Assembly (NCBI RefSeq): GCF_000969825.1 | Contig: NZ_KQ033919.1 | Location: forward strand, 1,960,173-2,024,172 | Source: Parabacteroides gordonii MS-1 = DSM 23371 | GTDB lineage: Bacteria; Bacteroidota; Bacteroidia; Bacteroidales; Tannerellaceae | Direction of reading: 5' to 3' | Length of the DNA: 64,000 bases | In this document: positions 9,468 through 17,547 of the stretch, piece by piece | How the letters are laid out: each line of letters starts with the position of its first letter | How positions within the stretch are numbered: position 1 is the first letter of the stretch | Notes under the pieces: generated by a model | Told to the model about the DNA's origin: nothing | The model's database searches: none | Seen by the model: only the letters and a program-made list of their open reading frames with translations | Program-made: the position numbers and the translations under genes

Positions 9468-10320
9468 TTTTCAACAATCTCAAATCCAATTGAACATAAT
9501 CAATTCCAGATATATTAGCAGATATTCGAGCAAAAGAACTATCACCTGCATAAATTTTCTTTGTTCGTGATAATATATTCATCTCAACAAAGGCATCAAT
9601 AATTCCTTCTTCAGTATTTCGATTGGTTTCTTTCATAAATGCCATTATCCTATCACCATATAAATCCTTTAAGTATTTTTTTTCTTCCATGGAATCCGAG
9701 GCTAAAAAGAAAGAGATACCTTCATCTATCTCTATTTCATTATTTATTGCACTTACAAATAAATTTGTCGGACTATATTTCTGAGTATTCCAATTATCTG
9801 TTCGCCTAATATGAATACCCACCATACTAGAAATATTAGAGAACTTAAGTGCTTGGATCTTTCTTTCTATTATATCAGAAGGCTTTATCCACTTATACAT
9901 TCCTTCATTCCTCCAATACACCCCACAAGAAACCATGTAAACATTAGAATAACAATCTAATTGTTCATCAAAAGGAGGATATTCACAACTTACATGAAAA
10001 TCATCATGATAGTAATATATAGCCTTATCATAATAGAATTTCTCAAAAACAGAAGGTATCCATAAATTTTTTCTTCGAGGATTATCTCTTAATAAAAAAT
10101 CACTTACTCTTGCATTACAAATCTCCACAAAATCTAACATTGGATCCAAATAGAATAATTTTTCATAGCTACAATTAAGCCCACAATCCTTAAACCATAA
10201 TATTTTCAAATTCCATTTCTTTTCTATACAAAAAGCTATTGCAGAACTTATAGCCTCTATTCTATTTCCTAATCCACCAACGGGAACTAATGTTATTTGT
10301 TTTTTTCTCATAAAAAGCAT
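9460..10320 (-). CDS. Fucosyltransferase-like protein (HxRRxD motif)
   Basis: About 286 residues. The GLGNR near the N-terminus (PVGGLGNRIEA) and GIHIRRTDNW at about 168-177 correspond to the nucleotide-binding motif HxRRxD shared by the alpha-1,2, alpha-1,6 and protein-O-fucosyltransferase superfamily (GT11, GT23, GT65). Further C-terminal FLASDSMEEKK and AGDSSFARIS match the later motifs of that superfamily. GDP-fucose is therefore the most likely donor. I use the ATG at 10320, which shares one base with the stop of the upstream gene (TGATG), rather than a TTG at 10323. Linkage and acceptor cannot be read. Confidence 0.75.
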   Translation of the reverse strand: MLFMRKKQITLVPVGGLGNRIEAISSAIAFCIEKKWNLKILWFKDCGLNCSYEKLFYLDPMLDFVEICNARVSDFLLRDNPRRKNLWIPSVFEKFYYDKAIYYYHDDFHVSCEYPPFDEQLDCYSNVYMVSCGVYWRNEGMYKWIKPSDIIERKIQALKFSNISSMVGIHIRRTDNWNTQKYSPTNLFVSAINNEIEIDEGISFFLASDSMEEKKYLKDLYGDRIMAFMKETNRNTEEGIIDAFVEMNILSRTKKIYAGDSSFARISANISGIDYVQLDLRLLKNE

Positions 10321-11081
10321 CAAACATTTAAATATATTTTTAATTTTCGAGCCATCCTCAAAAACTTATTTTTAGGAAAATTCTGATGAATATAACTTAC
10401 TTGTTTATGAGTTAATCTTTTTAATTCATGGTTTCTCATATAGCTATCCACTCTCTCCTCAAACAATTCGCCACCATAAATTGGATATCTAGAAGAAGCT
10501 ATATTATATTCATTATAGATAGGTTTTCTAAATACTTCATTTTTTACTAAATAACACTGATCCGAGAAACCATATCCTATATAGAACTCTTCTATTTCGT
10601 CCATAGATTCATTAAATGCATCTTGATGTCTATAATTCCATAAAGGATTAGCTACGACAAAATCAGAATGCGTGTTCATTTGTCGCATTGCTTGTTCTAT
10701 CCAATTAATAGTAGTATTCTTTCCCATTATAGCGTCACTAGAAAAATGAAGATGATAAGTTGTTTTACTTAAATAGAGTCCAACTAATTCAGATATTGAA
10801 TAATAATATCCTCTTCCAAAAGATTTTTTATCAATCTGAAAAAAACTAAGCGAATCTTTTGCATAATCCTCTGCTATATAATAAGCATCAATTACACCTG
10901 TTTTCACCTTTTCTTCTGCATATTTACAAACTAAAGAAATATCACTTACATTGTTTATTATTAATTGCTTATGTGTAAAAGAGCAAGGGATCCTTTGCAA
11001 CATTTCATCTAAATAGTTTGTCTTTAAAACAAACTCCCAATCATTCTCATAACATTTTGTTTCAAATGTAACAGTTTCCAT
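10320..11081 (-). CDS. Protein of unknown function in glycan operon, possible GT-A transferase
   Basis: I do not recognise this 253-residue protein. It is soluble, without signal peptide. The middle has a predicted beta strand leading into LHFSSDAIMG at about 130-139, where SSD could occupy a DxD-like place, followed by WIEQAMRQM and FVVANPLWNYRH, a layout reminiscent of GT-A glycosyltransferases. The C-terminus is basic (RMARKLKIYLNV), suggesting membrane-surface contact. It lies between the flippase and the fucosyltransferase-like gene and overlaps the latter by one base. A glycosyltransferase role is inference from context. Confidence 0.5.
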   Translation of the reverse strand: METVTFETKCYENDWEFVLKTNYLDEMLQRIPCSFTHKQLIINNVSDISLVCKYAEEKVKTGVIDAYYIAEDYAKDSLSFFQIDKKSFGRGYYYSISELVGLYLSKTTYHLHFSSDAIMGKNTTINWIEQAMRQMNTHSDFVVANPLWNYRHQDAFNESMDEIEEFYIGYGFSDQCYLVKNEVFRKPIYNEYNIASSRYPIYGGELFEERVDSYMRNHELKRLTHKQVSYIHQNFPKNKFLRMARKLKIYLNV

Positions 11082-11112
11082 TATTCTATAATTTGGTATT
11101 TTATTTGAAAAA

Positions 11113-12549
11113 TCATTTACGCAATAAATAGTTTACACTTTCTCTAAATATAACAGATTTCATAGACCACATAATAAAAATATATAAAGACACAGATATA
11201 AGAATTTTCAAAATAAAATTCACATATATATTATCCAACTTATATGTAACTAAAAAACTTCCACCCAATACAGCAAATGTAATAATTAAATAAGGAACTA
11301 TGTCTTTAACTACATCAAAAAATTTAATACCAATTAATCGATTCGCAAAGTAATGCCAAGACAGCAACCAGCCCATATAAGCTACTACATAAGCAATGAC
11401 CATCCATAATATACCATAAGGTAACATTACAACTAATAATAGTAACTGAAAAATACCAAAAATGATATTTGCATATAAGAAAATCTTTGAATTCCCTCTA
11501 CTAATAACAATGTTTTTATACAATTCGCAGATCGGAGAAAATGCCCCCCAAACACATAAAATCTGTAATATAGGGACAGATGCTAACCACTTATCTGTAA
11601 CAGTAATAAGAATTAACTCTTTAGCGACCAATGCCATACCAAACATTAACGGAAAAGAAATAAAGGCCGTAAAACGAATCATTTTTCTCAGAACCTGTAC
11701 CTGTCGTTCTTTTTCTGATGTAACCTGTGCAAATACAGGTTGAGCTACACTGGTTATCATTCCTGAAATCAACCCTCCCCCCATATTCATCCATTTATAA
11801 CCTTGGGAATAATAACCAACTTGCTGCACTGTATAAAACTTACCTAACAAAAGCGAAAAGACATTTGTAGAAACTTGCCCAAACAAATGGGTCAATAATA
11901 ACTTAGAACTAAAAGGAAACATTTCTTTTAATGGCTTAATTGTAAAAGAAAATGTGGGACGCCATGGGGAATAATACCAACGAAAAAATGTTCCAATACC
12001 CATATATAGCGCATTCTGAACAGCAATTCCCCAATATGCTAAACCTTTTAAGGCCATTATCAATGCAACAATATTAGATAACAACAATGCAAAAATATCA
12101 ATTTTCGCACGTTCTTTAACCATTAAATTTTTAAATAAATAAGCCGCCTGAGCAGTTCCAAAACATCCAAACAAAAAGCTTAAAAAAACAATTCGAGAAA
12201 CCCACAATAATTTGGGCTGTTCAAAAAAAAGAGCAATCAATGGTGCTGAAAAAAATAAAATAATATATAAAACAACACCTGTAACTATATTAAACCAAAA
12301 GACAGAATTATAATCATCATGTCTAATATTCAATTTATTAGTCAATGCTGCAGAAAAACCACTTTCTTGCAAACTTCCTGCAATACCTGTAAAAATAGCC
12401 AATAATCCCACCAAGCCATAATCTTCTGCATCCAAAATTCGAGACAGAAATATTCCGAATAATAATGATAGAATCTGTTGTAATCCATTACTGATACCAC
12501 CCCAAAAGAGTCCTTTAGCCGTTTTATCTTTTAATGTTTCTTCTTGCAT
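11113..12549 (-). CDS. Wzx-type polysaccharide flippase (PST/MATE-like)
   Basis: A 478-residue polytopic protein with 12 or more hydrophobic segments. The N-terminal TAKGLFWGGISNGLQQILSL followed by LSRILDAEDYGLVGLL is the hallmark of the polysaccharide transport family that includes WzxC and related exporters. It would flip undecaprenyl-linked repeat units across the inner membrane. The gene sits 63 bases after the FkbM-like methyltransferase and 31 bases before the next gene. No Wzy polymerase or chain-length regulator is recognisable in the window, so the flipped product may be a single oligosaccharide unit or the polymerase may be elsewhere. Confidence 0.9.
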   Translation of the reverse strand: MQEETLKDKTAKGLFWGGISNGLQQILSLLFGIFLSRILDAEDYGLVGLLAIFTGIAGSLQESGFSAALTNKLNIRHDDYNSVFWFNIVTGVVLYIILFFSAPLIALFFEQPKLLWVSRIVFLSFLFGCFGTAQAAYLFKNLMVKERAKIDIFALLLSNIVALIMALKGLAYWGIAVQNALYMGIGTFFRWYYSPWRPTFSFTIKPLKEMFPFSSKLLLTHLFGQVSTNVFSLLLGKFYTVQQVGYYSQGYKWMNMGGGLISGMITSVAQPVFAQVTSEKERQVQVLRKMIRFTAFISFPLMFGMALVAKELILITVTDKWLASVPILQILCVWGAFSPICELYKNIVISRGNSKIFLYANIIFGIFQLLLLVVMLPYGILWMVIAYVVAYMGWLLSWHYFANRLIGIKFFDVVKDIVPYLIITFAVLGGSFLVTYKLDNIYVNFILKILISVSLYIFIMWSMKSVIFRESVNYLLRK

Positions 12550-12615
12550 TATACTAATTTCATCTCTATCTCAAATTGATTTTATAACATCACACAATAA
12601 TTGCTACTCAAATTT

Positions 12616-13515
12616 TCATGAAAACAAATGAAATCGTAATATCGCAGATCTAAATTCGTTTTCAAATATAATGTATCCCGGTTGAATTTCAGTAACACAA
12701 TTAAACATTTTCAGAAGTTCTTGTATAACTTCCTTGTCATCATGTAGATGATAAATACAAACTGATCCCGAAAGATTCTTTGCCTTTCCCAAAAGATTCT
12801 TTGCTCCTTTCAATGCGTTTCGCTCATAACCTTCTATATCCATCTTCAAGAAAAAGTTATCAGTTTGCTTATCTAAGAAATAGGAGTCCAACGTTACATT
12901 ATTTTCATCATTTAAATCGCTTACATACTTTCGAACGATTGTTACTTTTTCTTTCCAAGGAGCAAATGTAGCCTTCAAAGCCTCTAACCATCTCTCATCA
13001 CATTCAAAAAGATATGTATGATTAACATATTCAATTGTGTCAAGAGCAAAAATAGCCTCTGCTGCACCGATATCCAATAAAACTTTATTTCTCAAGTCAC
13101 TATATGAAACAACATAACGATGAGCAGAACGTTCATCTTGTTCGATCAAAAGCCCTTTATACATCCCAGGAATATCATTAATCATATCACGCTGAAAATA
13201 TAATCTTTTACCATGATGTATAACAAATGGAAGAGAGTTTTCCATATCAATATGAACATCAATAAGCAGTTGATCATATTTTCCTTTCCATAAATATGGA
13301 TATGGAGTAAGGCAGTTTTCTGCCTTACTCCAGGCTTTATAAGCCTGCTCCTTTTCTGTTTTGGGAGCAACTATATTATAATAAACTCTATACCATTTAT
13401 GCTTCATCCAAGGTTTAGAAATACGAATCACTGCTAATAAATCTCCCAGAAATACTCTGTAAATAAAAGCCCGTATATCACTAGGTATAACTTTTCTATA
13501 TAATGCCGCTAACAT
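12616..13515 (-). CDS. FkbM-family SAM-dependent methyltransferase
   Basis: A 299-residue cytoplasmic protein. The SAM-binding motif VLLDIGAAEAIFALD is at about 143-157, an acidic FECDER follows, and KMDIEGYERNALKGA at about 221-235 is the FkbM signature. FkbM-type enzymes O-methylate sugars and small molecules, so this one may methylate a residue of the glycan made by the operon. It is the first gene after the 535-base repeat-rich non-coding stretch and thus likely the first gene of its transcript. The acceptor hydroxyl is unknown. Confidence 0.82.
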   Translation of the reverse strand: MLAALYRKVIPSDIRAFIYRVFLGDLLAVIRISKPWMKHKWYRVYYNIVAPKTEKEQAYKAWSKAENCLTPYPYLWKGKYDQLLIDVHIDMENSLPFVIHHGKRLYFQRDMINDIPGMYKGLLIEQDERSAHRYVVSYSDLRNKVLLDIGAAEAIFALDTIEYVNHTYLFECDERWLEALKATFAPWKEKVTIVRKYVSDLNDENNVTLDSYFLDKQTDNFFLKMDIEGYERNALKGAKNLLGKAKNLSGSVCIYHLHDDKEVIQELLKMFNCVTEIQPGYIIFENEFRSAILRFHLFS

Positions 13516-14050
13516 CTTTTATTTTTTGATTCTCAATGCATTTTACAAAGCAACTATCACACTATCACTCACCACCTTCTACCTGGTGTAAATCAAACCA
13601 TTCAAGCAGTGATAGTATCTGTGACAGAGCTTATTTATACTATCATACTATCACAAAAACAGTAATCTATTTACCGATAGTATACTACTTATTTTCAACG
13701 ACATAACTATAAAAACTCATTGAGACCCGGGTCTCGAACAACTTCACACCCAGGTCTCCGCATCGTTCAGATCGGGGTGTAAAAAGCATGAAAATAGGGA
13801 TCTCGAACAACTTTTCTCCTTGTTTTGTCTTAAAAAGGTAACTTGTTCGATATGAAAAAGTATATACTTAACACAAAAATAGAGACAGTGATAGTTTGTG
13901 ATAGATCAGTGATAGATGATTTCATCAACTATCACCATTAAATCACTTATAAATCAAAAGATACATAAAAAAGGTGATAGTGTGATAGTTCTTTTTCAAA
14001 AACTCTTGAGAACAAACACACCATCCTTTTTACTATCGAATGTCCTGCAT
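13516..14050 (-). promoter_or_regulatory. 535-base non-coding region with GTGATAG/CTATCAC heptamers, palindrome and -7 box
   Basis: No gene is supported here. I count ten exact heptamers: CTATCAC at 13554, 13562, 13648 and 13929; GTGATAG at 13609, 13888, 13898, 13909, 13974 and 13982. Several pairs are 8, 10 or 11 bases apart. Between the two heptamer clusters lie a perfect palindrome (13722-13735), a 13-bp direct repeat TCTCGAACAACTT (13732-13744 and 13801-13813), an inverted near-copy (13840-13850), and an imperfect stem (13746-13757 with 13769-13780). A minus-strand TATTTTTG at 13874-13881 fits the Bacteroidetes -7 box and lies just downstream of three heptamers. A regulated promoter for the FkbM-to-YfhO operon is the simplest reading. 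Confidence 0.6.
13722..13735. repeat. Perfect 14-bp palindrome
   Basis: GAGACCCGGGTCTC reads the same on both strands. It is GC-rich in an otherwise AT-rich non-coding stretch, and its right end is joined to the first copy of the 13-bp direct repeat. It may be a protein-binding site. No T tract follows on either strand, so a terminator role is not supported. Confidence 0.7.
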
Positions 14051-15364
14051 TTACCGCCCTATGCAATGATAAACAAACCCATTCTCCTCCATCTCCTTGA
14101 TGTCATAGATATTACGGCCATCAAGTACCAGCGGGGTAGCCATCAGTTTCTTAATGGCAGACCAGGAAGGCATACGGAACTCTTTCCATTCCGTAACGAG
14201 CATCAGGGCATCGGCATCTACAACAGCATCATAGATGTCTTTTGCATAATGTACAGACTCTCCGATACGACGTTTAGACTCTTCAACCGCTACCGGATCG
14301 TAGGCATATACCTCACAACCTGCTGCCAATAACTTTTCTATCAGTACTAATGATGGAGCTTCACGCATATCATCTGTTTCCGGCTTAAATGCCAATCCCC
14401 AAATAGCGATGCGCTTACCTTTCAGATCTCCATTGAAATGTTTTTCCAGTTTACGGAATAACAGAGATTTTTGCTCATCATTGACATCTTCTACCGCCTG
14501 CAAAATACGCATCGGATAGTTATTCAGTTTCGCTGTATTGATCAGCGCTTTTACATCTTTCGGAAAGCAAGAACCTCCATAACCGATACCGGCATATAAG
14601 AAACGATTACCGATACGGTTATCCGAACCGATGCCTTTACGCACCATATTTATATCGGCACCGACAATCTCGCACAGGTTAGCCACATCGTTCATAAAAC
14701 TGATACGGGTAGCCAACATAGCATTTGCAGCATATTTGGTCATCTCTGCGGATGGCACATCCATAAAAATCACACGGAAATTATTCAAAAGGAAAGGACG
14801 ATACAGACGAGTCATCAACTCTTCCGCACGCTCCGATTCGACACCGACAACAACGCGATCCGGACTCATAAAGTCACTGATCGCCGCTCCTTCTTTCAGG
14901 AATTCAGGATTGGAAGCAACATCAAATTCGATCTGTGCCCCCCGTTTATCCAATTCATCCTGAATAGCCTGACGAACTTTCTTCGCCGTACCGACAGGAA
15001 CCGTACTCTTTGTCACCACCAAAATATGTTTCTTGATATGGCGGCCAACCGTACGAGCCACTTCAAGCACATACTTCAAGTCCGCACTTCCATCTTCATC
15101 CGGCGGTGTACCTACGGCACTGAACAAAACTTCCACTTCGTCCAGGCACTCTGTCAAATCAGTTGTAAAATGTAATCTTCCGGCCTGTTGGTTACGATGA
15201 ACCATATCTTCCAGCCCGGGTTCGTAGATAGGAATTATGCCTTGTTTTAGGTTCTCAATCTTTTCGGTATTTACGTCTACACAAAAAACTTCGGTACCCA
15301 TTTCGGCAAAACAGGTTCCGGTTACCAGACCTACATAGCCTGTACCTACTATCGCTATTTTCAT
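14051..15364 (-). CDS. ugd: UDP-glucose 6-dehydrogenase
   Basis: A 437-residue enzyme that oxidises UDP-glucose twice with NAD to UDP-glucuronic acid. The N-terminal Rossmann motif GTGYVGLVTGTC (7-18), the catalytic cysteine in YGGSCFPKD (Cys about 266), and the central dimerisation and C-terminal UDP-binding domains are complete, and the length is normal. It lies 21 bases downstream of the UDP-xylose synthase gene, which would use its product, so the two form a UDP-glucuronate to UDP-xylose module. Base composition is like the housekeeping flanks, unlike the AT-rich glycosyltransferase genes beyond the repeat region. Confidence 0.95.
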   Translation of the reverse strand: MKIAIVGTGYVGLVTGTCFAEMGTEVFCVDVNTEKIENLKQGIIPIYEPGLEDMVHRNQQAGRLHFTTDLTECLDEVEVLFSAVGTPPDEDGSADLKYVLEVARTVGRHIKKHILVVTKSTVPVGTAKKVRQAIQDELDKRGAQIEFDVASNPEFLKEGAAISDFMSPDRVVVGVESERAEELMTRLYRPFLLNNFRVIFMDVPSAEMTKYAANAMLATRISFMNDVANLCEIVGADINMVRKGIGSDNRIGNRFLYAGIGYGGSCFPKDVKALINTAKLNNYPMRILQAVEDVNDEQKSLLFRKLEKHFNGDLKGKRIAIWGLAFKPETDDMREAPSLVLIEKLLAAGCEVYAYDPVAVEESKRRIGESVHYAKDIYDAVVDADALMLVTEWKEFRMPSWSAIKKLMATPLVLDGRNIYDIKEMEENGFVYHCIGR

Positions 15365-15385
15365 AATTTATAATCAAATACAAAA

Positions 15386-16315
15386 TTAAAGACTTTTGAA
15401 ATACTTAATCGTCTCAACCAACCCTTCTTCCAAACGGATGTTCGGTTCCCAGCCATTCAGCTTTTCCTTTGCCAAAGAGATGTTCGGTTTGCGCTGTTTG
15501 GGGTCATCAGCAGGAAGCGGTGTAAATATTATTTTTGATTTTGAGTTAGTCATTTTAAGCACTACCTCTGCCAGTTCTATCATTGTAAACTCTCTGGGGT
15601 TACCTAAATTTACGGGGCCGGTGAAGTTTTCTGAAGCCATCATACGAACCATGCCTTCGATCAGGTCATCCACATACTGGAAGCTACGGGTTTGTTTTCC
15701 GTCTCCATAGATAGTGATATCTTCCCCCTTCAGAGCCTGCACGATAAAGTTTGATACAACTCTACCGTCGTCCGGACGCATACGCGGGCCATAGGTATTA
15801 AAGATGCGGATGATTTTGATGTCGACTTTATTCTGTCTGTGATAATCCATAAACAGAGTCTCCGCACAACGCTTGCCTTCATCGTAGCAACTCCGGATAC
15901 CTATCGGATTCACATTTCCCCAATAACTTTCTTCCTGAGGATGAACCACCGGATCCCCATATACTTCACTGGTAGATGCCTGAAGGATACGGGCTTTTGT
16001 ACGTTTAGCCAACCCTAGCATATTGATAGCACCGATAACTGATGTTTTAGTTGTACTCACCGGATCGAACTGATAATGTATAGGCGACGCCGGACAAGCC
16101 AGATTATAGATTTCATCAACTTCTACATAATAAGGAAACGTCACATCGTGGCGGACCAGTTCAAAATATGGATTGTCCAATAAGTGGATAACGTTTTGTT
16201 TACGACCTGTAAAATAATTATCCATACAAATCACATTGTTTCCGTCTTTCAGCAGGCGTTCACAAAGATGAGAGCCTATAAATCCGGCTCCTCCGGTAAC
16301 TAAAATCTGTTTCAT
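15386..16315 (-). CDS. UDP-glucuronate decarboxylase (UDP-xylose synthase)
   Basis: A 309-residue extended short-chain dehydrogenase/reductase that decarboxylates UDP-glucuronic acid to UDP-xylose. It has GGAGFIGSH (8-16) for NAD, the catalytic Tyr144/Lys148 pair in SCYDEGKR, and the segment YGDP followed by YWGNVNPIG, which is specific to UXS enzymes rather than other epimerases. [11 protein letters not shown] and the later C-terminal helices also fit. Only the soluble catalytic domain is present, as in other bacterial UXS. It lies directly upstream of ugd. A TATCTTTG -7 box about 100 bases upstream may start this transcript. Confidence 0.93.
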   Translation of the reverse strand: MKQILVTGGAGFIGSHLCERLLKDGNNVICMDNYFTGRKQNVIHLLDNPYFELVRHDVTFPYYVEVDEIYNLACPASPIHYQFDPVSTTKTSVIGAINMLGLAKRTKARILQASTSEVYGDPVVHPQEESYWGNVNPIGIRSCYDEGKRCAETLFMDYHRQNKVDIKIIRIFNTYGPRMRPDDGRVVSNFIVQALKGEDITIYGDGKQTRSFQYVDDLIEGMVRMMASENFTGPVNLGNPREFTMIELAEVVLKMTNSKSKIIFTPLPADDPKQRKPNISLAKEKLNGWEPNIRLEEGLVETIKYFKSL

Positions 16316-16418
16316 GCTATTTGTTAAATTTGAGTTTCCCTATATATCTCAACAAGCTTCAAAAAATGAAAGCACGCAAAGGTTCGTCAGTCCCATGCCG
16401 AGAATGACTAAACTGTCA

Positions 16419-16426
16419 CAAAGATA
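16419..16426 (-). promoter_or_regulatory. Putative -7 promoter box for uxs-ugd
   Basis: Reads TATCTTTG on the minus strand, a perfect match to the Bacteroidetes TAnnTTTG -7 element, about 104 bases upstream of the UXS start. No TTTG is present at the usual -33 distance, so support is partial. Confidence 0.45.
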
Positions 16427-16527
16427 GGAAATTGAAGGGATTCTACCCCTATAAAAAAGCTTATTTGTACAAAAGCAGCCGGAGTGACTTACTAAAACTA
16501 CTTATGTTATTAATACTAGTTATGCAA

Positions 16528-17547
16528 TTATTCTTTCTGTGCGTAAATACGCTGTATCATATCGACCACCTTCATACCTTCCAGTACATTGGTAGTAATA
16601 CTTTCCGATCCTGTGCCCGACAATACGCGAACGACATTGCGGATCACGAAGTTATGGTTCTGCGCCGAACCCTTATAAGGACCATAATCATTACCCGGAT
16701 TAGTCGGAGCCAGCTCCGGCATTTCATAATCTTTCACATGACAATATTCCACTTCATTCATATATTGACCGCCGATCTTTACACTGCCATTCTCGGCTAC
16801 GATCATCATACTGCTTTCCATATTCCTGTTCCATACAGAGGTTGAATAATTCAGACTACCCATTCCTCCGTTCACGAAGTTGAAGTTTACGAAGCCTGAA
16901 TCTTCAAAAGCAGTCAGTTTCTCATGATTGAAATCCGCGAAACGAGCCTGGATATTGCAAATATCGCCAAACAGCCAGTACATGATATCGATAAAATGGG
17001 AGAACTGGGTGAAAAGCGTACCCCCATCCAATGCTGCATCCCCATGCCAGCCGCCCGGTTTATAGTAACGGTCATCACGGTTCCAATAACAATTCAACTG
17101 AACCATATAGATCTTACCGAGTTTACCGGACTCAATCATTTCCTTGATCCATACAGAAGGAGGAGAATACCGGTTCTGCATCACACAGAACACCTGTTTA
17201 TGATATTTCAAAGAAGCATAAACCACCTTCTCCGCATCTGCCAGCGTCAGTGCCATCGGCTTTTCTATGACCACATTACATCCGGCCTCAACAGCCTTTA
17301 CCGCCATAGAAGCATGCAAGCCGTTCGGCGTACAGATGTTAACTACATCTATCTGCAGACCGCTTTGCAACAAATCCTGCAGATCCGTAAAGAAAGGGAC
17401 ATCATAAGCCTCTATTCCCAACTCCCCACGAGGACGGATATCACACAAGGCAACCAGTTCAGCGTCCGGATCGCGGGTCACCATTTCGGCATGGCGCTTT
17501 CCGATATGCCCACAACCAACTACGGCAAATTTTATCTTATTCATCAT
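16528..17547 (-). CDS. Gfo/Idh/MocA oxidoreductase, WbpB/WlbA-like UDP-GlcNAcA 3-dehydrogenase
   Basis: A 339-residue NAD-dependent enzyme. It shows GCGHIGKRHAE (11-21), EKPMAL (95-100), and the stretch CYWNRDDRYY followed by DGGTLFTQFSHFIDI, which is characteristic of WbpB/WlbA rather than generic Gfo/Idh proteins. WlbA oxidises the C3 hydroxyl of UDP-N-acetylglucosaminuronic acid. Its start overlaps the upstream aminotransferase gene by 11 bases, and the aminotransferase would use its 3-keto product. Two consecutive ATGs are possible starts. The substrate would come from a WbpA-type dehydrogenase such as the one at 52521-53813. Confidence 0.85.
   Translation of the reverse strand: MMNKIKFAVVGCGHIGKRHAEMVTRDPDAELVALCDIRPRGELGIEAYDVPFFTDLQDLLQSGLQIDVVNICTPNGLHASMAVKAVEAGCNVVIEKPMALTLADAEKVVYASLKYHKQVFCVMQNRYSPPSVWIKEMIESGKLGKIYMVQLNCYWNRDDRYYKPGGWHGDAALDGGTLFTQFSHFIDIMYWLFGDICNIQARFADFNHEKLTAFEDSGFVNFNFVNGGMGSLNYSTSVWNRNMESSMMIVAENGSVKIGGQYMNEVEYCHVKDYEMPELAPTNPGNDYGPYKGSAQNHNFVIRNVVRVLSGTGSESITTNVLEGMKVVDMIQRIYAQKE

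Noticed and set aside
6536-12549. Integrated mobile element to explain the AT-rich block
   Set aside because: No integrase, transposase, terminal repeats or attachment-site duplication could be seen.
13516-14050. Invertible promoter of the kind that controls Bacteroides capsules
   Set aside because: There are palindromes and repeats, but no pair of matching inverted repeats that flank a full -33/-7 promoter, and no recombinase gene nearby.
13916-14332. A 138-codon plus-strand frame overlapping the repeat region and ugd
   Set aside because: It overlaps the certain ugd gene and has no recognisable domain or promoter.
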